DNA of 64,000 bases from Ampullaceana balthica (GCA_944989445.1 CALYLW010001000.1:62001-126000), one strand, 5' to 3'. Shown: positions 33,602 through 46,050, counted from the first letter of the stretch. The notes: generated by a model not told the origin, from the letters alone. Program-made: numbers and translations.

Positions 33602-33810
33602 CAGTGATGGCAAACCTATGGCACGCGTGCCGCAGTCGGCGCGTAGAGCCTCATCAGCCGGCACGCGACAAAAATATTACTTTCTTAATCAAACCAGCCG
33701 GACAAGCCTCCAATTTCGAGTTTCATGGGAGTGTTGGCACTTTTCTAAATAAATAAGTGGGTTTCGGTTGAATTTCGGGCACGCAACCCCAAAAAGGTTC
33801 GCCATCACTG
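33602..33810. mobile_element. hAT MITE with 8-bp target duplication
   Basis: The 209-bp element begins CAGTGATGGCAAACC and ends GGTTCGCCATCACTG, giving terminal inverted repeats of 14-15 bp with one mismatch. The flanks TTATAGGT and TTATAGGC match at 7 of 8 bases. The interior is GC-rich at the left side. It has no coding capacity. Confidence 0.82.
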
Positions 33811-34300
33811 TTATAGGCCGACACGTGTACCCCAAGGCATATGGAAAACAATGTGAGCGAGCCCCGTCCGACTTCACTCAATCCAACCTTATCTCTATCC
33901 TTGTCCCAGATCCTATGGGCCTGGCCAAGGACGATGGTCAAACAAGGTAAATGTGACGAGTTAATGTGACGTCATGGCTGGCGATGCCTGACCTATTACA
34001 TAGTCGGCACGACATTTTATGACGAATACCCAGCAAGGTTTGACGCTGTGTCTGTATATGTGGGGACTCATCAGCCTGCGGGCCGCACTGAGAGCGTGCG
34101 GTATAAGTCAGTAGATCATAGTTAATAGTAATATACTTCAAGGGCGGCATAACGCCTGTACACTTGTTAGTTTAGCTAGATTTTTTATCTATTAACTGTG
34201 TCTTCCTACCAAATAAACTTTAAGCAGCTATAGTCCTCAACCTGTTTGGTCTTCACTTATTTCGTGGATACTCGTAACATTTTTTGTTTTAAATTAAATA

Positions 34301-35516
34301 CAGTGGAACCTCGGTATACATCCTTAATCCGTTCCAGACACTTGGACGAATATAAAAAAGGACGTATACCAAACGTATTTTTACTATAAGATATAGAGGG
34401 GAAATGATTAATCCGTTCCAAAGGGAAAAATCATAGTTATTTAAATATTTATACCTTTATTGGCGTGGTTCTATAAAATAATTTAAACACTGCTTAATAC
34501 TAAAATACATAACTAAAAGAACTTTAAAAATGTGTTTTCTGTTTTCCTGTTATCCAGATCAAAAGCAATTTTACAACATGCTCTAATGTCCCTGATCTTT
34601 GTTTTGTGATCGATTTCATCCCATTAGCCTATTTAATAGTATTTGGTTTTCACAATCATATAAATCGTCATTCTTGGCGTGCTTCAATTAAGTCTCGGAC
34701 ACGCAACCCTATTTCATCTTGAATAACAATTTTTTTTCAACTCCATGGTGATTCAAATCATTTTTTTTCCATTGCTTGGCTCTTCTCATTAACTTTCTTA
34801 GAACTCATGATAAGTGAACAAGTCAGTTTACTTTTTAAAAAATAACCAGAAAAACACAAAATCACGTGTCAGTTGAGAGCTATTGCGCATGGAATGGTAG
34901 CAACTGTAGTTCCCATACATTTGAGTATCGCGCGTTGTGCTGTTATTACTACATGCTACGCTTTCGCGGTGTGTCATTTGGATTCATTGGGGCTGTCCAT
35001 AAATGACGTCCCGCCCCTAGGGAGGGGGTTCACACATTTGTGATGTTGTGTAACGAGGAGTTGTTTTATTTTTTATTTTCATTAAAGAATTGTGACGTCA
35101 CATGAAAACGCGCAAATTTAAATAAAAGTTCCACTTAAATTTTTGATTGCTTACAATTTATTTTATAACGTTTTAAATGGCTTCATGTGTGTTACGATAT
35201 TACAGTACAGCCTTACACTAAATACATACTTAAATGACAATAAAGTGATTTGAAACATGCTCATTTTCAAGTCAGAAATATTGAGAAGTGTGTCATCTTT
35301 TAGGGGATGGGGTTAACTTTTTGTGACGACGTGTGACGAGGAGGGGGCAATCGGCCAAAATTGCGTGACGTCATTTATGGACGACCCCATACAAATTCTG
35401 GCTCGCGGGTTGTATTCCAAAGAAAGGCCGTATACCAAACAAAATATTTCGCGTCCAAACAGGACGTATACCAAGTTGGACTTACACCAAAGCAGACGTA
35501 TACCGAGGTACCACTG
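34301..35516. mobile_element. pogo-like element with a nested MITE
   Basis: The ends are CAGTGGAACCTCGGTATAC and, in reverse, CAGTGGTACCTCGGTATACG, bounded by TA at 34299-34300 and 35517-35518. Subterminal parts repeat GGACGTATACCAA. Position 34989-35388 is a separate inserted MITE. Without it the element is about 816 bp. Frames inside do not give a clear DDE transposase. Confidence 0.75.
34989..35388. mobile_element. MITE with GTCCATAAATGACGTC ends, inside the pogo-like element
   Basis: The 400-bp element has inverted ends GGGGCTGTCCATAAATGACG and, in reverse, GGGGTCGTCCATAAATGACG. Related copies or fragments are at 35810-35908, 52800-52941, 59559-59935 and 61060-61444. A target duplication is not clear here, and the superfamily was not assigned. 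Confidence 0.7.
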
Positions 35517-35809
35517 TATTGTGTATTGCCGCCACAACTCAGCTATGTATTAATTAAATTTCTATAAGTCGGACATCGTTGAAGTCAAATCTGGCTATGC
35601 ACTCGTATGTCTACAGTACATGATAATTAGAGAGCCGTAACCCCCCCCCCACACACACACACACACACACACACCAAACGCTTAAAAAGCACCCTCATCA
35701 CTGTCATCACATCGAAAATAATTTGAAAAAAAACAAAACACATATTTCAACTAGAAATTTTAGGCCATAACTGTAGACCGATGTTATTTAATGAAATGTT
35801 TAAGATTTG

Positions 35810-35908
35810 ATTAAACACCCCCTCCCCCTCGTCACACATCGTCACAAATGCGTTACCCCCTCCACCCCCTCCCCCAGGCGCGTGACGTCATTTATGGACG
35901 GCCCCCAA
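35810..35908. mobile_element. end fragment of the GTCCATAAATGACGTC MITE family
   Basis: CTCGTCACACATCGTCACAA and GCGTGACGTCATTTATGGAC match the right half of the family. The left half is absent. Confidence 0.6.
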
Positions 35909-36365
35909 GAACTCCCAGTGTGACATAATTTTTATTTAAAATTAATGCTGTAAATTTTATCCATTTTGATTTATTATTAACGGGCTTTTATGTTTGAAAT
36001 CCATAACAGGAAAATTTTATCTCAAATTAAACTTAATGAAAATTAACTATAACTAACGAACTTACGGTTTTCAAACATTTGTTTTCCTTCTAACCTTTTT
36101 TTTTAATTGCTCTTGTAATTTGTTTACTGTGAACAAAAAATTCATCATGCTAGAGTCCTGGTAGACCATTTTAAAAAATGATTAAGGCCATGAGTTTACC
36201 TCACCATGTGACGATGTGACACAAACCAGCAGCATAGGGTTGGTTTATGCCAACCGGGGAAGACGCCGAGTTGGACGCCCCCTCCCCCTATAAAATATGA
36301 TACCATTATAAAGAAAAAATGTTATTATATGGGAATTAAAAATAAAAACATCAATCTTATGTAAG

Positions 36366-37650
36366 AAATAAAATACTGTTTAAAAAAAAATTAAAATGGA
36401 CACGCTTTTATTTACATATAGATAGTGCACTAAAAATAAGAAAGTAAAACTTTTCTATGATTACAGGTGAAATCCGTGAACCTATCCACTGCACATAAAA
36501 GCGTGGGGGGGGCATCACACCTCATTTCTCTTTGCAACTATTCTTTTGCATAAAATAAATATTTCTAACTAGACGCCTCGCGGCGTAGCATACGCCGCAG
36601 ACTTGCTCATGGAGAGTGCAAAGAAAGTTGAGAAAGAACGGACACAAACTACAGCACGAAGAAATCAAAACAACGCGAGTGAACGTCGGTTTGGGGGGAA
36701 GACTGCCAACTCATTGTTTATTTTCGAGACAGTTGCAGGCGAAATTCGGTACACCCCTAACTTCTATGAAGTCAGCTGTAAAACGATAATCGGTTAAAAT
36801 CGGAGTTACATAATCGAGAATCGGTTTTCCAAACAACAACAAAACACGCAATTAACAACCCTAAATATGACTAACCTTCGCTAGGATCGGCAAAACAAAG
36901 TTTATGTTTAAGGGATGGTAGTAATAAATGGGAGGCGGGTAACAACAACCTAAGTGTGCATGTCTTCACCTTTGCTCGCTATTTTGTATTTACTTGGTGC
37001 TGCTTTTTGTGTCTGTACTCTCACAACCGTCCTTTGCACTGTCTATGATGAGCCAGTCTGTGGCGTATGCTATGCAATAAAGAGGTACAAACAGACATTA
37101 AAAATATATATATATATTTTTTCGCCGGGGCTTGAACCCAGGACCTTCCTCGCATGAGGCGGGCGTGTTAACCAGTACACTACGAATCTCACGTTTTCTG
37201 TGAAGGAACAATGCAAGTGAAACGCAAGGGCCATTGTTGGTCACCTCTCCACTACCTTCGCTTGTCAACCGTTAACTGTGTTTAGTTGACCCGAGCGAGA
37301 GTCATTCGTCATGCTCTGTTGCACATACTTGCAGCTTCTTGCCTCGCATGGTCCGACCACGAAGAGAATTATATATGTACATTAATATGATAATAGCATG
37401 TATATGATCAAAGTTGTGAAACTTTTAATGTTTATTAATATTCATAAAAATTCGTATTAATGTTTCGCAGCCTTGTATATGCTAGAGAGTTGTGATGGGC
37501 GCCCCACTTTATGTGCAGTAGATAGGTTCACGGATTTCATCTGTAATCATAGAAAAGTTTTACTTTCTTCTTTTTAGTGCACTTTCTATATGTAAATAAA
37601 AGCGTGTCCTTTTTTTTTAAAAAAAAAGATTTTTTAACAGTATTTTATTT
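36366..37650. mobile_element. 1.3-kb element with terminal inverted repeats of about 155 bp
   Basis: 36366-36519 is the inverse of about 37491-37650, with shared AAATAAAATACTGTT, GGACACGCTTTTATTTACAT, AGTGCACTAAAAA, CTATGATTACAG and GTGAACCTATC. The middle holds a tRNA-like piece (37113-37190) and a perfect GCGGCGTA hairpin (36580-36598). No transposase was recognised. The extra length of the arms compared with usual MITEs suggests a foldback or long-TIR class. Confidence 0.7.
37113..37190 (-). repeat. tRNA-like sequence, probably a SINE head or pseudo-tRNA
   Basis: On the minus strand, GTAGTGTACTGGTTAACACG resembles an A box, and TCCTGGGTTCAAGCCCCGG forms a good T arm with a B-box consensus. 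A CAT triplet occupies the anticodon position after a T. The anticodon stem and acceptor stem do not pair properly, so a working tRNA is unlikely. Confidence 0.5.
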
Positions 37651-37984
37651 TATTATTTTTAGTCTAAGTGTAAAATAATAGAGTATATCGAATTTTTTCT
37701 CGAGCCTCCTCTAGTCGTCTCTTCTTCTGCGTAGCTGTTTCCTTACTCATTGTAATGTTTTTATCCTTTAATTAAAATTAATTGTTTAACGTTAAAATCA
37801 CTTTTCACTACATGTATATATATTTTGCTTATTTACTCTTATCATTTGAAAACACTACACAAATTCATATTGACTGCTTTCTTATTCAATGTTCTTCACT
37901 TACTGAACTTCCCTTACTGTTAAACACGAGGATGTGGTGTGAACTCCGCGGCACGTCGTTTTCAACAATAGCAGAAGGATACAG

Positions 37985-38335
37985 ATTCTATACAGAGATA
38001 AACTAAAAATGCATTAATTTTTTTATGGTACATTTGATCCATCTGAAATTTTAATAAAATGCATTGTCACCCAAGATCTATCTCATGTAAAATTTTGAGA
38101 TCTCTAGGACCATCAGAAGTGGTTTAATTTTACGTTGGAAAATTTGAAATTTTATACATGCTATATATAGATAAACTAAAATTTTTTAATGCATAAATTT
38201 AATTAATTTACATTCGATCGATCTGAAATTTTGATACATTGTATTGTCATCCTAGATCTATCTGTGGTAAAATATTGAGATCTCTAAGATCATCAGAAAT
38301 GGTTTAATTTTAGGTTACAAGATTTGAAGGATACA
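37985..38335 (+). repeat. two family C units
   Basis: AACTAAAAATGCATTAATTT with GGTACATTTGATCCATCTG at about 38003, and a second copy at about 38165-38330. Both are followed by AAGATCTATCT and GATCTCTA(G/A)GA(C/T)CATCAGAA. Confidence 0.65.
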
Positions 38336-38339
38336 ACAT

Positions 38340-39945
38340 ACAAACACTGTGACTTAAATAAAAGCATGTAATCTATAATAATAAAAGGCAATTTTCTGTC
38401 CGTTCTGTCCGGTCCTCAATAGCGATTGGTCCCTCAAACACATATAACTCCTACAGCCAATCATATTGAACACGTTTACGCGGACGTTCAAAACGAGTTA
38501 TTTTTGGTGCAGTATTTCTTCCAAGACTTTATTTTGAGTTATGCGCGTTTGGATTTATAGTCAAAAGCTCTTTTTTTACGAGTTATTTATTTTAACTATA
38601 TAATGAATAGTATTTTTGACGTAATCCACATGTATGCCGGGTCAAGACGGCTGTTAGAGGGGAGTTACAACATGCCACTGAATGGTGGCAGGACGTCCTT
38701 GGACGGGCTTTGTTGCTCGTAATAATAATAAAAAGCGTGTAATAATTGTAGAGTTTTACTTTAATTGGTCTCAAATTCGAAGTTTTCTGCTTTTTCTCAT
38801 GGCAAAATCATTGGTGGAACCATGACTTTATCCAGTGTATTAATTGTTGGTCGTATTTAATTTTTGATTGACTTAAAACTTAGAGAACATTCTCTCACGG
38901 ATGTCATTGATTCAACTAATTAGAGCAATTATTATTGTAAAGAATAACAAAAAGTAACCTAATCAAATGAAGAATACAGCTTTTTCTCAACTCGTTTTCA
39001 TGTGACAAGGCTGCATTTTTACTTCCACCTGCTCTTTCTTTCTTCGTCTGTGAGGTTCCTATACACTATAAAAAATCCCATGGTTTTCACACACCTTTTT
39101 AGCACCAGCAAATATCCAATTCTATCGTTTCTCTTTAACATCTGCTAGGCATTTTTTAGACAGTGAATTACGTTAAGCCCCTCTGTTTGAAAATAATGTA
39201 AAGACGTCATTGAAGAAAGGTTAACATAGTACCCCACCCCCACCCTCTCCCCAACAAAAAAAAACCAAACAAACAAAAATACAGAAAATAATAGTTATTC
39301 CTGCTTCTGCTTGCGTGCATTACTTTTCATCTGCGTTTGTCAGGGTTTTTTTTCCTACAACAGTAAAAAAAATAATAATAATAATAACCTTAAAATAGCT
39401 CAATGATAGGCTATATTAACTTTTAAATATCAGCGAATATTCCATAGTCTGTTTTAATGCCTTGCTTTTAATTAGTAACAATTATAACGCCCTAAAAGAA
39501 TGTTGTCATGGGAAAGAAGTATGTGTAAAAAACGTTTTGCAATACCAAAGATAGTTAAGGAATTCGTTTCAGTGGAAGCAGCATGTAAACAAAACAGGTT
39601 TAACGAATTGTATGTTTTTGAGTTTTTGTTGAACTGCTTTATGCTATCAAGTCATGTCAGAAAAGCAGTTTAATGTTTATTTTTAAAAATCTTAAATAAT
39701 TTTCTACAACTTCTACTTTCTCATTTTCTGTATTTTCACATTGCACAACTTGACATGTAAGATTCTAACATGAAAAAACTGGAGCGCTATGGAATACACG
39801 TATAATGCATGAAGTAATTTTTTTTCATTTGTACATGAAGGTGTGTTGTTTTTTAAAGCGCTTTCCTCCTAAAAATGTAAAGTGTTCCTTTCTGAATTTG
39901 AGGTGAAATCTAAGGGACTCATTATTTTACCACGTTTTTATTAAC
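38340..39945. other. no recognisable gene
   Basis: AT-rich DNA. A CTGTCCGTTCTGTCCGG segment near 38397 looks like the edge of another repeat, and ATT-type runs occur at 39370. No supported frame was found. Confidence 0.45.
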
Positions 39946-40150
39946 TTACTTTCGTTCCTGTCTGTCTGTCTGTCTGTCCACAAATTTTCACATTCTCCAA
40001 CGTAAAATTTTACCACTTCTGATGGTTCTAGAGATCTCAAAATTTTACCACAGATAGATCTTGGATGACAATGCATTGTATCAAAATTTCAGATCGATTA
40101 AATGTACCGTAATTAAATTAATGCATTTTTTAAGTTTATCTCAATATAGC
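39946..40150 (-). repeat. family C unit, reverse orientation
   Basis: TTATTAACTTACTTTCG is followed by GTCTGTC repeats, then ACCACTTCTGATGGTTCTAG, ACAATGCATTGTATCAAAAT and ACCGTAATTAAATTAATGC. This copy shows the family C start most clearly. Confidence 0.7.
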
Positions 40151-40509
40151 CTATGTATTCATCTGCTGTTGTTGACATTCACGTGCCACATGAGTTCACG
40201 CCAGCCATCGATGAACGCATCCTCGTCCTTGTGTTTAACATCAAGGAGAGTTTTAGTCAGTCAAGAAAGCAGTCTTATTATGAATTAGTGTAGTGTGTCT
40301 TTGTTAGCGTTGGAGTTTGTCCATATGTTTGTGTTTGGTCTAAAATGCCTCACTCCAAGCTGTTGGACCTGGCAATTCATAATATATGGAAACCAATTAT
40401 TCTATTTTGTATTTAATGAATTTTCTTATGTACAATAAAAGTAATAAAGAAAGAAATGAAATTTTCTATATACTTTATGATTTTACACTTATACTAAAAA
40501 GAATAAAAT

Positions 40510-40895
40510 AAATAGCGTTAAAAAATATTTTTAAAACACGTTTTTAAAAGTGGACTAAAAAGAGGAAAATAAATTAAAACGTATAAGTTCAAGTACTGTG
40601 ATTTATATGACTAAAAACGTGGGACGGGTGCTTCAAAATCCCATTTTAATTTAGAAATACAACACAAAGATAGGTGTTTGGTATAAAAATTAAAGATTTA
40701 TAATTTAGAAGGTAAATAGAGATCTATAAGTTAGAGAATGAGTGAACTGCATATTATATGTAAAACGTCATAAGCACCCGTCCCGCGTTTTTAGTCATAT
40801 GAAATGAAAGTACTTGAACTTATACGTTTTAATTTATTTTCTTCTCTTTAGTCCACTTATAAAAACGTGGTTTTTTAATATCTTTTTTTACCTCT
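40510..40895. mobile_element. foldback MITE, second copy
   Basis: The arms at about 40530-40625 and 40775-40880 are inverse copies (GTTTTTAAAAGTGGACTAAA against TTTAGTCCACTTATAAAAAC). The interior has GGGACGGGTGCTT and its inverse AAGCACCCGTCCC. It is closely related to 11716-12060, allowing comparison of the loop region. Confidence 0.75.
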
Positions 40896-40899
40896 GTTT

Positions 40900-41540
40900 A
40901 TTTTTACATATTTTCATAAGATGTTCTCGGAGTACGGTATCATACTTTGTTGACAGATTCATCTGTTCTCAAATTGCTTATAATTGCGATCGTGTTTTCC
41001 TCGCTTTTGCCGTGAAAAGAAAATTTACGTCTTCACAGAAATTCAGGAATGTCTGATATTCTAGCAATGACTTCTTGCCAGTTCATATTTCACTTGCAAC
41101 AAAGTAATGTTGTTGATGTTGTGATTTTTTTGTTGTTGTTGTTTTTGTTGTTGTTTGTTTTGGTTTTTTTAAAATATACTTTTTGTGGTCTGGTTTCTAA
41201 TTCCTTGCATTTGAAAAAAAAATTGGTTGTGTTGAGCATTTCATTTATGAATTGGCTTCTTTTGGGATTTAGTTTCTGACAGTTATTAACTTCCCCTAGA
41301 AATAAAGTTTTATTTATTCACTGCGTTTATGCTACATGAGGTGTTTTGTTGTTGGTTTTTCTTGTTGTTGTTGTTTTTTAACTTAGTTATTTTGAAGCTT
41401 CCTTTTTTAATAAAAAAAATATTAACAAGCAACCCAGATTCATAAAAATAGTAATTAGTACCAAATAAAATGCAAACATAAAAACAAAAGTGTCGTCTCA
41501 ATTGATTTCAAATTCTGTTGTCGTCTGCTAGCTTCCATCG
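40900..41540. other. T-rich sequence without a recognised gene
   Basis: TTG/TTGTTG runs near 41115-41160 and 41345-41375 create artificial Leu/Phe-rich frames. No family was recognised. Confidence 0.5.
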
Positions 41541-41544
41541 AAAA

Positions 41545-43160
41545 GATTGATTTCATCATTCTCTATTACGTGCACGGGCCCCGTGATGTTGCTCATAAAG
41601 AAAGCCCTCAGGCTGTAGCCACTTCTGCACACCACCATGACGTCACACAAACTTAAGATCAACTGATCCAGAGCGGCATCCCGAACCCCTCACATACGTC
41701 ATTTTCCTCTTCGCTGACGATCTATGTGAAATATTTTCCCGCCATAATCTATAAACCTTTTCCCGAACTTGTTACGCGACCTGATCCGGATGTTGATGTA
41801 GTCGGTTGCCCACGAAGAACTTGGCGTCACCTTCTGTGTCCTTGGGACAGCATGAAAGCGTGCAGCTTTGGGATCGCGCTTAATACACAGCTGTGAATGG
41901 ATTGTCCATGGGCAACGACGGATTCTTCCCCATCCGGACATGCGCACAGATGAGTTTTGAATTCCCGACATCAAATAACGGTTTTATCGCTGAGGAGTTG
42001 ACTTGAGACGGAGACATGAGACCTTTCCTGCCTAAGAACTTACTGCCTAACACGTATTCTAAATGAGTCATGAGTTTAGTGAGGGCTGCATGAGTTCATG
42101 CCAGGGCCCAGTGAAATCTTTCTCGTTGGTCTCGCAGGCCATTCCAATTTTCCAGAAGTTTCGAGTAAAACGCATTCCTGCTAATAAAACCGAAAAGGTC
42201 ATAGTTCGTCTTGACGTAGACAACTTTTTGGGGATGGTGAACGTTAAAATCTCCTTCAGTCAAACTTTTGGTGAACCGCCCGTTCTCTCCATTGGTACTT
42301 GCAGTTATGGTGTTGTTTTGATTGGGCGGTTCCAGGTGATCCGTGTCGGCCTCCCATTGGTACATTCTCGGTACGTAAAAATTTATTCAGGTTGCACGGG
42401 GTGGTCATGATCAGGTAAAACTGGCGGTTGACCAGACGTGAGATCACGTAGAGGGACACCAGGCCCTCTGCCTGTCGCCCATTCCGCCACACCGCCCCGG
42501 GCGTCACAGACGTACACCAGGTAACGCATGTCTTCAGCGCTCGGCTCCGCGCGAGAGAGTGAAAGGTGGCAAGGTCAGCTTCGTAGTGGAAGGGGACTTT
42601 ATCCGTGGATTATTTTTTTAGGCGCCCGGGTGTAGTTGTGGGGCGCGACGGTGAAATCAAAGTGTATGGTGGGTAGAGTTTTTTCTAGGACAGGAAACTT
42701 GAGCGTCGTCCACGTCGTTGTTGGTAGTCATGGTTCCGGTTGTTTTACCAGGATGTGACGTCGATGGGGCGATGGTCGTATCATAGAGGTTATGTTTGCT
42801 GGCATCGGAACTTTGGCAGGCTGGTGCGTAGCTTTAGTCTGTGGGGCTTGAGTCGATAAACGTGCAGAATTTCGCCGTGTCGTGAGGTAACTGTGAGCGC
42901 ACTTGTAGATGTTGTAATTAAAGTTACCGCGTTACTAATGGCGATAGCTGCCGATCTGTTATCGACTTCCAGCGCCTTTTTTATTGCTGTCGTCTCTAGG
43001 GTTAAGGCCTTTGTCACCGTGACATTGGATGTGATATTGTTCTGTGGCGTATATTCTGTTCGAAGAGTTTTGGGCAAAAGTTGGATCCACTTTGCGCTGT
43101 CGTAGTTGAGGTAAATTATACCAACGATAACAATGATAATCACAATAGAGGACAAACACT
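41545..43160 (-). pseudogene. fucosyltransferase-like glycosyltransferase copy A, frames broken
   Basis: Read on the minus strand. It starts with a type II signal anchor (MSSIVIIIVIVGIIYLNY from 43155) and a Thr-rich stem. CGGMGDRQR follows near 42490, then SRLVNRQFYLIMTTPCNL near 42440, and LICAHVRMGKNPSLPMDNP near 41930. Next come YINIRIRSRNKFGKRFIDYG near 41790 and DQLILSLCDV near 41650, followed by a RSGYSLRAFF segment. The order of a GG-GDR loop, an H-x-R-x-G strand and a late LS-CD-SG-S motif is what GT-B fucosyltransferase-like Golgi enzymes show. The frame changes at least four times, twice around the GGMGDRQR motif alone, so this is a pseudogene or carries sequencing indels. Introns cannot be excluded. 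Confidence 0.55.
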
Positions 43161-44060
43161 TTGGTCGATCGTTTTAGAGGACTGGAAAAATAGAAGAAGA
43201 TGACGCTTTGTTAACAGTTATGACATTGTACATTAATTATGGATATATATTCATAAATACATAAAAAATATTTCTTCCGAATATTTTGAAACATATATTT
43301 AACTGTGAATTACGATTTAAGCCTTCATTTTTATAAATGCTATAGCATACCTTAACGAACAAATAATATACTTTTACAACACAAAATAGAATATCCTTCA
43401 AAATAGATTTTAATGAAGACTTGTACACTATTCATAACCCCAGCTATATACCCAACCCTAATCACGTATAAAAAGTGCAAGTATAGAAATATCGTTGTAA
43501 TAATGAATTTTGTGAAAATATGCCTCTGTTACAGTCATCATTTTTTAAAGAAACGTTCACATTTAGTTTGATATTCATTTCAAAAATCTCTCTTGATCAT
43601 TTAAAGATAAATTATAATTATAATATTATGTACATATATGAATGTTGTATGTATTTTATTATTTTATAAGATATATAACAGTACTGTATGTGTGCTGTTT
43701 GAAGTGACGAATTTTCTATACTCTCGACTCACACTGATTCAACAACAATAGTTTATTTAAAAAATTAATTTTGTTGAAACGGTTGAGTGTCTTCCAATCG
43801 TCTGTGATGGATCGGTGACCACACTGATCGCCTAGTCATGTCTCCATGAACTGTCTTCAGTTTCGGAGATAACTAATACAATTGATGAAGTGATATTTTA
43901 TCTTAAGACTGTTATTATTATGTATTTTGTCTTTATATTGAGCCATTACTGCCAACTTTCTGGGGAAATAGAATTTTGCAACGAACAGGAATTGTAATCG
44001 TGTATTTGTTTCGAAGTAATCGAATCTTTGTAAAGCAGGATATATTCCTTGAAAACTTGA
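43161..44060. other. spacer between the two glycosyltransferase-like copies
   Basis: AT-rich sequence with no supported frame. The end of copy B is to its right and the start of copy A to its left, about 0.9 kb apart. Confidence 0.5.
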
Positions 44061-44071
44061 CCACCGACACA

Positions 44072-45950
44072 CTAACAACCACAGCTGACCGGTTGGGGCT
44101 TTTCTTGACACATTGACGTGGATCTTTTCACGGAGACCGCGCCTCTCAAGAGCCGTCCGTCTGGTGTCAACAATCGGACAAGTCTACGGGTGTAAACTCG
44201 TATATGTCGCCATTCTCCATTATATAATACCTGCTCCGAGGTAAGTTCCGCATAAAACGAGGCCCTGATGCTGAACCCACTTTTACTGATGACCAGCACG
44301 TCACAAAGGCTCAAGATGAGTTGGTCAATGAGAACGGCTTCGAAGCCCCCGCACACGTCATCACCCTGCGCTGTCGGTCAATATGAGTAATTTTCCCGCT
44401 GTGCTCCACAAACCTCTTCCCGAAATAATTGTGCGATCTGATTCTCACGTTGATGAAATCGGTAGCCACGAAGAACCTGGCGTCGCCCCTGATGTCCTTA
44501 GACAGCATAAACTTGTGCAGCTCGGGATGTCTTTAGCTCTACTGCGCTGTGAACGGGCTGTCCATGGGCAAGGAGGGGGTTCTGGCCCGATCCTGACGTG
44601 GGCACAAATTAAGTTGGCGCCGCCGATGTCGTGCAATGATGTTGACTTGTTGCCGGGGGTGCCATGCAGCAGACCTTTTCGCTCGAGGAAACGTGGACCT
44701 ACAATACCAATTAATTTGGCGAGCGATGTGCGGGGGCCGGCTGCATGAGATTTGACCACGCCCACCGAAACCGCGTCGGTTCATCCTGCAGCCCAGTCCA
44801 TGTCTTCAAGAGACTTGCGTAAACAGGGTTGTACTGTAGTAATAGAATACGTCGCTGTTGGTTTCATGTACAGCGTTCTTTGCGGAAGGTGTTCGTTGAA
44901 ATCCCGCTGGAGATATTATTGTGCAGCTTCTCCCGTTCCTTCCCGGAGTTGTTGATCGTGTTGTGGGCGAAGGCGGGTCCAGTTCATTCGGACTCGGCTG
45001 CCACTTGATGTTGTACGGCACGTAGAAGTCGGACAGATCGCACGGGCTGGTCATGACGAGCCTGAACTGACGCCCGGTGAACCAGGCGAGGACGTACACG
45101 GCCACGATGCCCCGCTGTCTGTCCCCCCACCCCCCACACATGCTCCTGGAGTCGCACAGGTACACCAGGTATTTGGTGTGGTTAGACTGGGGACCCTCGC
45201 TCGGTGGGGGTGGGACAACTAGAGGCTTGAGAGTCACTGCTTTAATAACTTCATGGCTACTGACGCCTCGGGGATCTTGTGAAGTTCGTTTTGGTGATGG
45301 TCACGTTGTAGTAAAATCGTCGGCAGGTCTCGTGAATCAAGTCAACGGCCGTCGAATGGAGGCTCTGTGGTAATTGATGATTTATTACGGTTTGCCTTCC
45401 CCTGCTCGAGTTTCGAAATGTCAGGTGCTAGGCTCTTGGATGAGGTAAGAGAGTTATAAGCGAAATTGTGTGTGTAACACTGAGTTATTCATTGACCCAG
45501 TTTCTTCTCCATTAGGAGAATTGTGATTGGCAATTTCGAAAAAGTCACGGATTCCAAGTATCGATTGATTCGTCTTTAAAATATTGATGCTCCTGTTCGG
45601 ACATTTTATAAAGGCTTTCAGAGACAGAGCCTAAGTTGGCAGACGATGACATGTGTTTTCCTTGTAACGGGATCTCCCGCTTCTCCATATCGGGGTCAAG
45701 GCCGGTCCTTAACTGATGAAGTCCTAGGTACATTTTCTTTCTCCTTGGGCTGGATCAAAGGGATGTGATGCTTGCCTCGGCGCATCGTCCTTGCAGAATT
45801 TGCTTCGCCCTGGCATGGCCCGGGACTAGGAAACGCGACCACTGTAGGTGACGTACCATGGAGAACACTGTCACGACACCACACAACATGTACAGCCGCA
45901 ATATGGTTTTCTTGGAAACTGAGAAAACAGATGTAAAAAATGGACAATTA
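44072..45950 (-). pseudogene. fucosyltransferase-like glycosyltransferase copy B, frames broken
   Basis: This minus-strand paralogue has the same order of motifs as copy A. A hydrophobic anchor-like segment lies near 45930-45870 (ILRLYMLCGVVTVFSMV). KYLVYLCDSRSMCGGWGDR sits near 45150, then RQFRLVMTSPCDL. LICAHVRIG with a following SLPMDSPFT-type segment is near 44580. FINVRIRSHNYFGKRFVEH is near 44430, and a GFEAVLIDQLILSLCDVLVI block with SGFSIRA is near 44310. The 143-codon stretch at 44806-45237 is clean at its start, but frames switch afterwards, and a stem-like open stretch at 45545-45733 sits before it. Copy A lies about 2.5 kb away in the same orientation, so this is a tandem duplication. 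The substrate is unknown. Confidence 0.55.
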
Positions 45951-46050
45951 TGGAAGAGGTGGAAGCTTGAATTAATTCGACATGAACAAAACCATTTTCT
46001 TATGAACAACCCCTTCACCAAATTCAGCTTTGTGTTTTTAGCTCCCACTT

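Noticed and set aside
37113..37190. Functional tRNA-Met (CAT)
   Set aside because: The T arm and B box are good, but the anticodon and acceptor stems do not pair, and the piece lies inside a transposon-like unit.
41115..41280. Membrane-like small protein with Leu/Phe runs
   Set aside because: Produced by TTG/TTT simple sequence; no conserved features.
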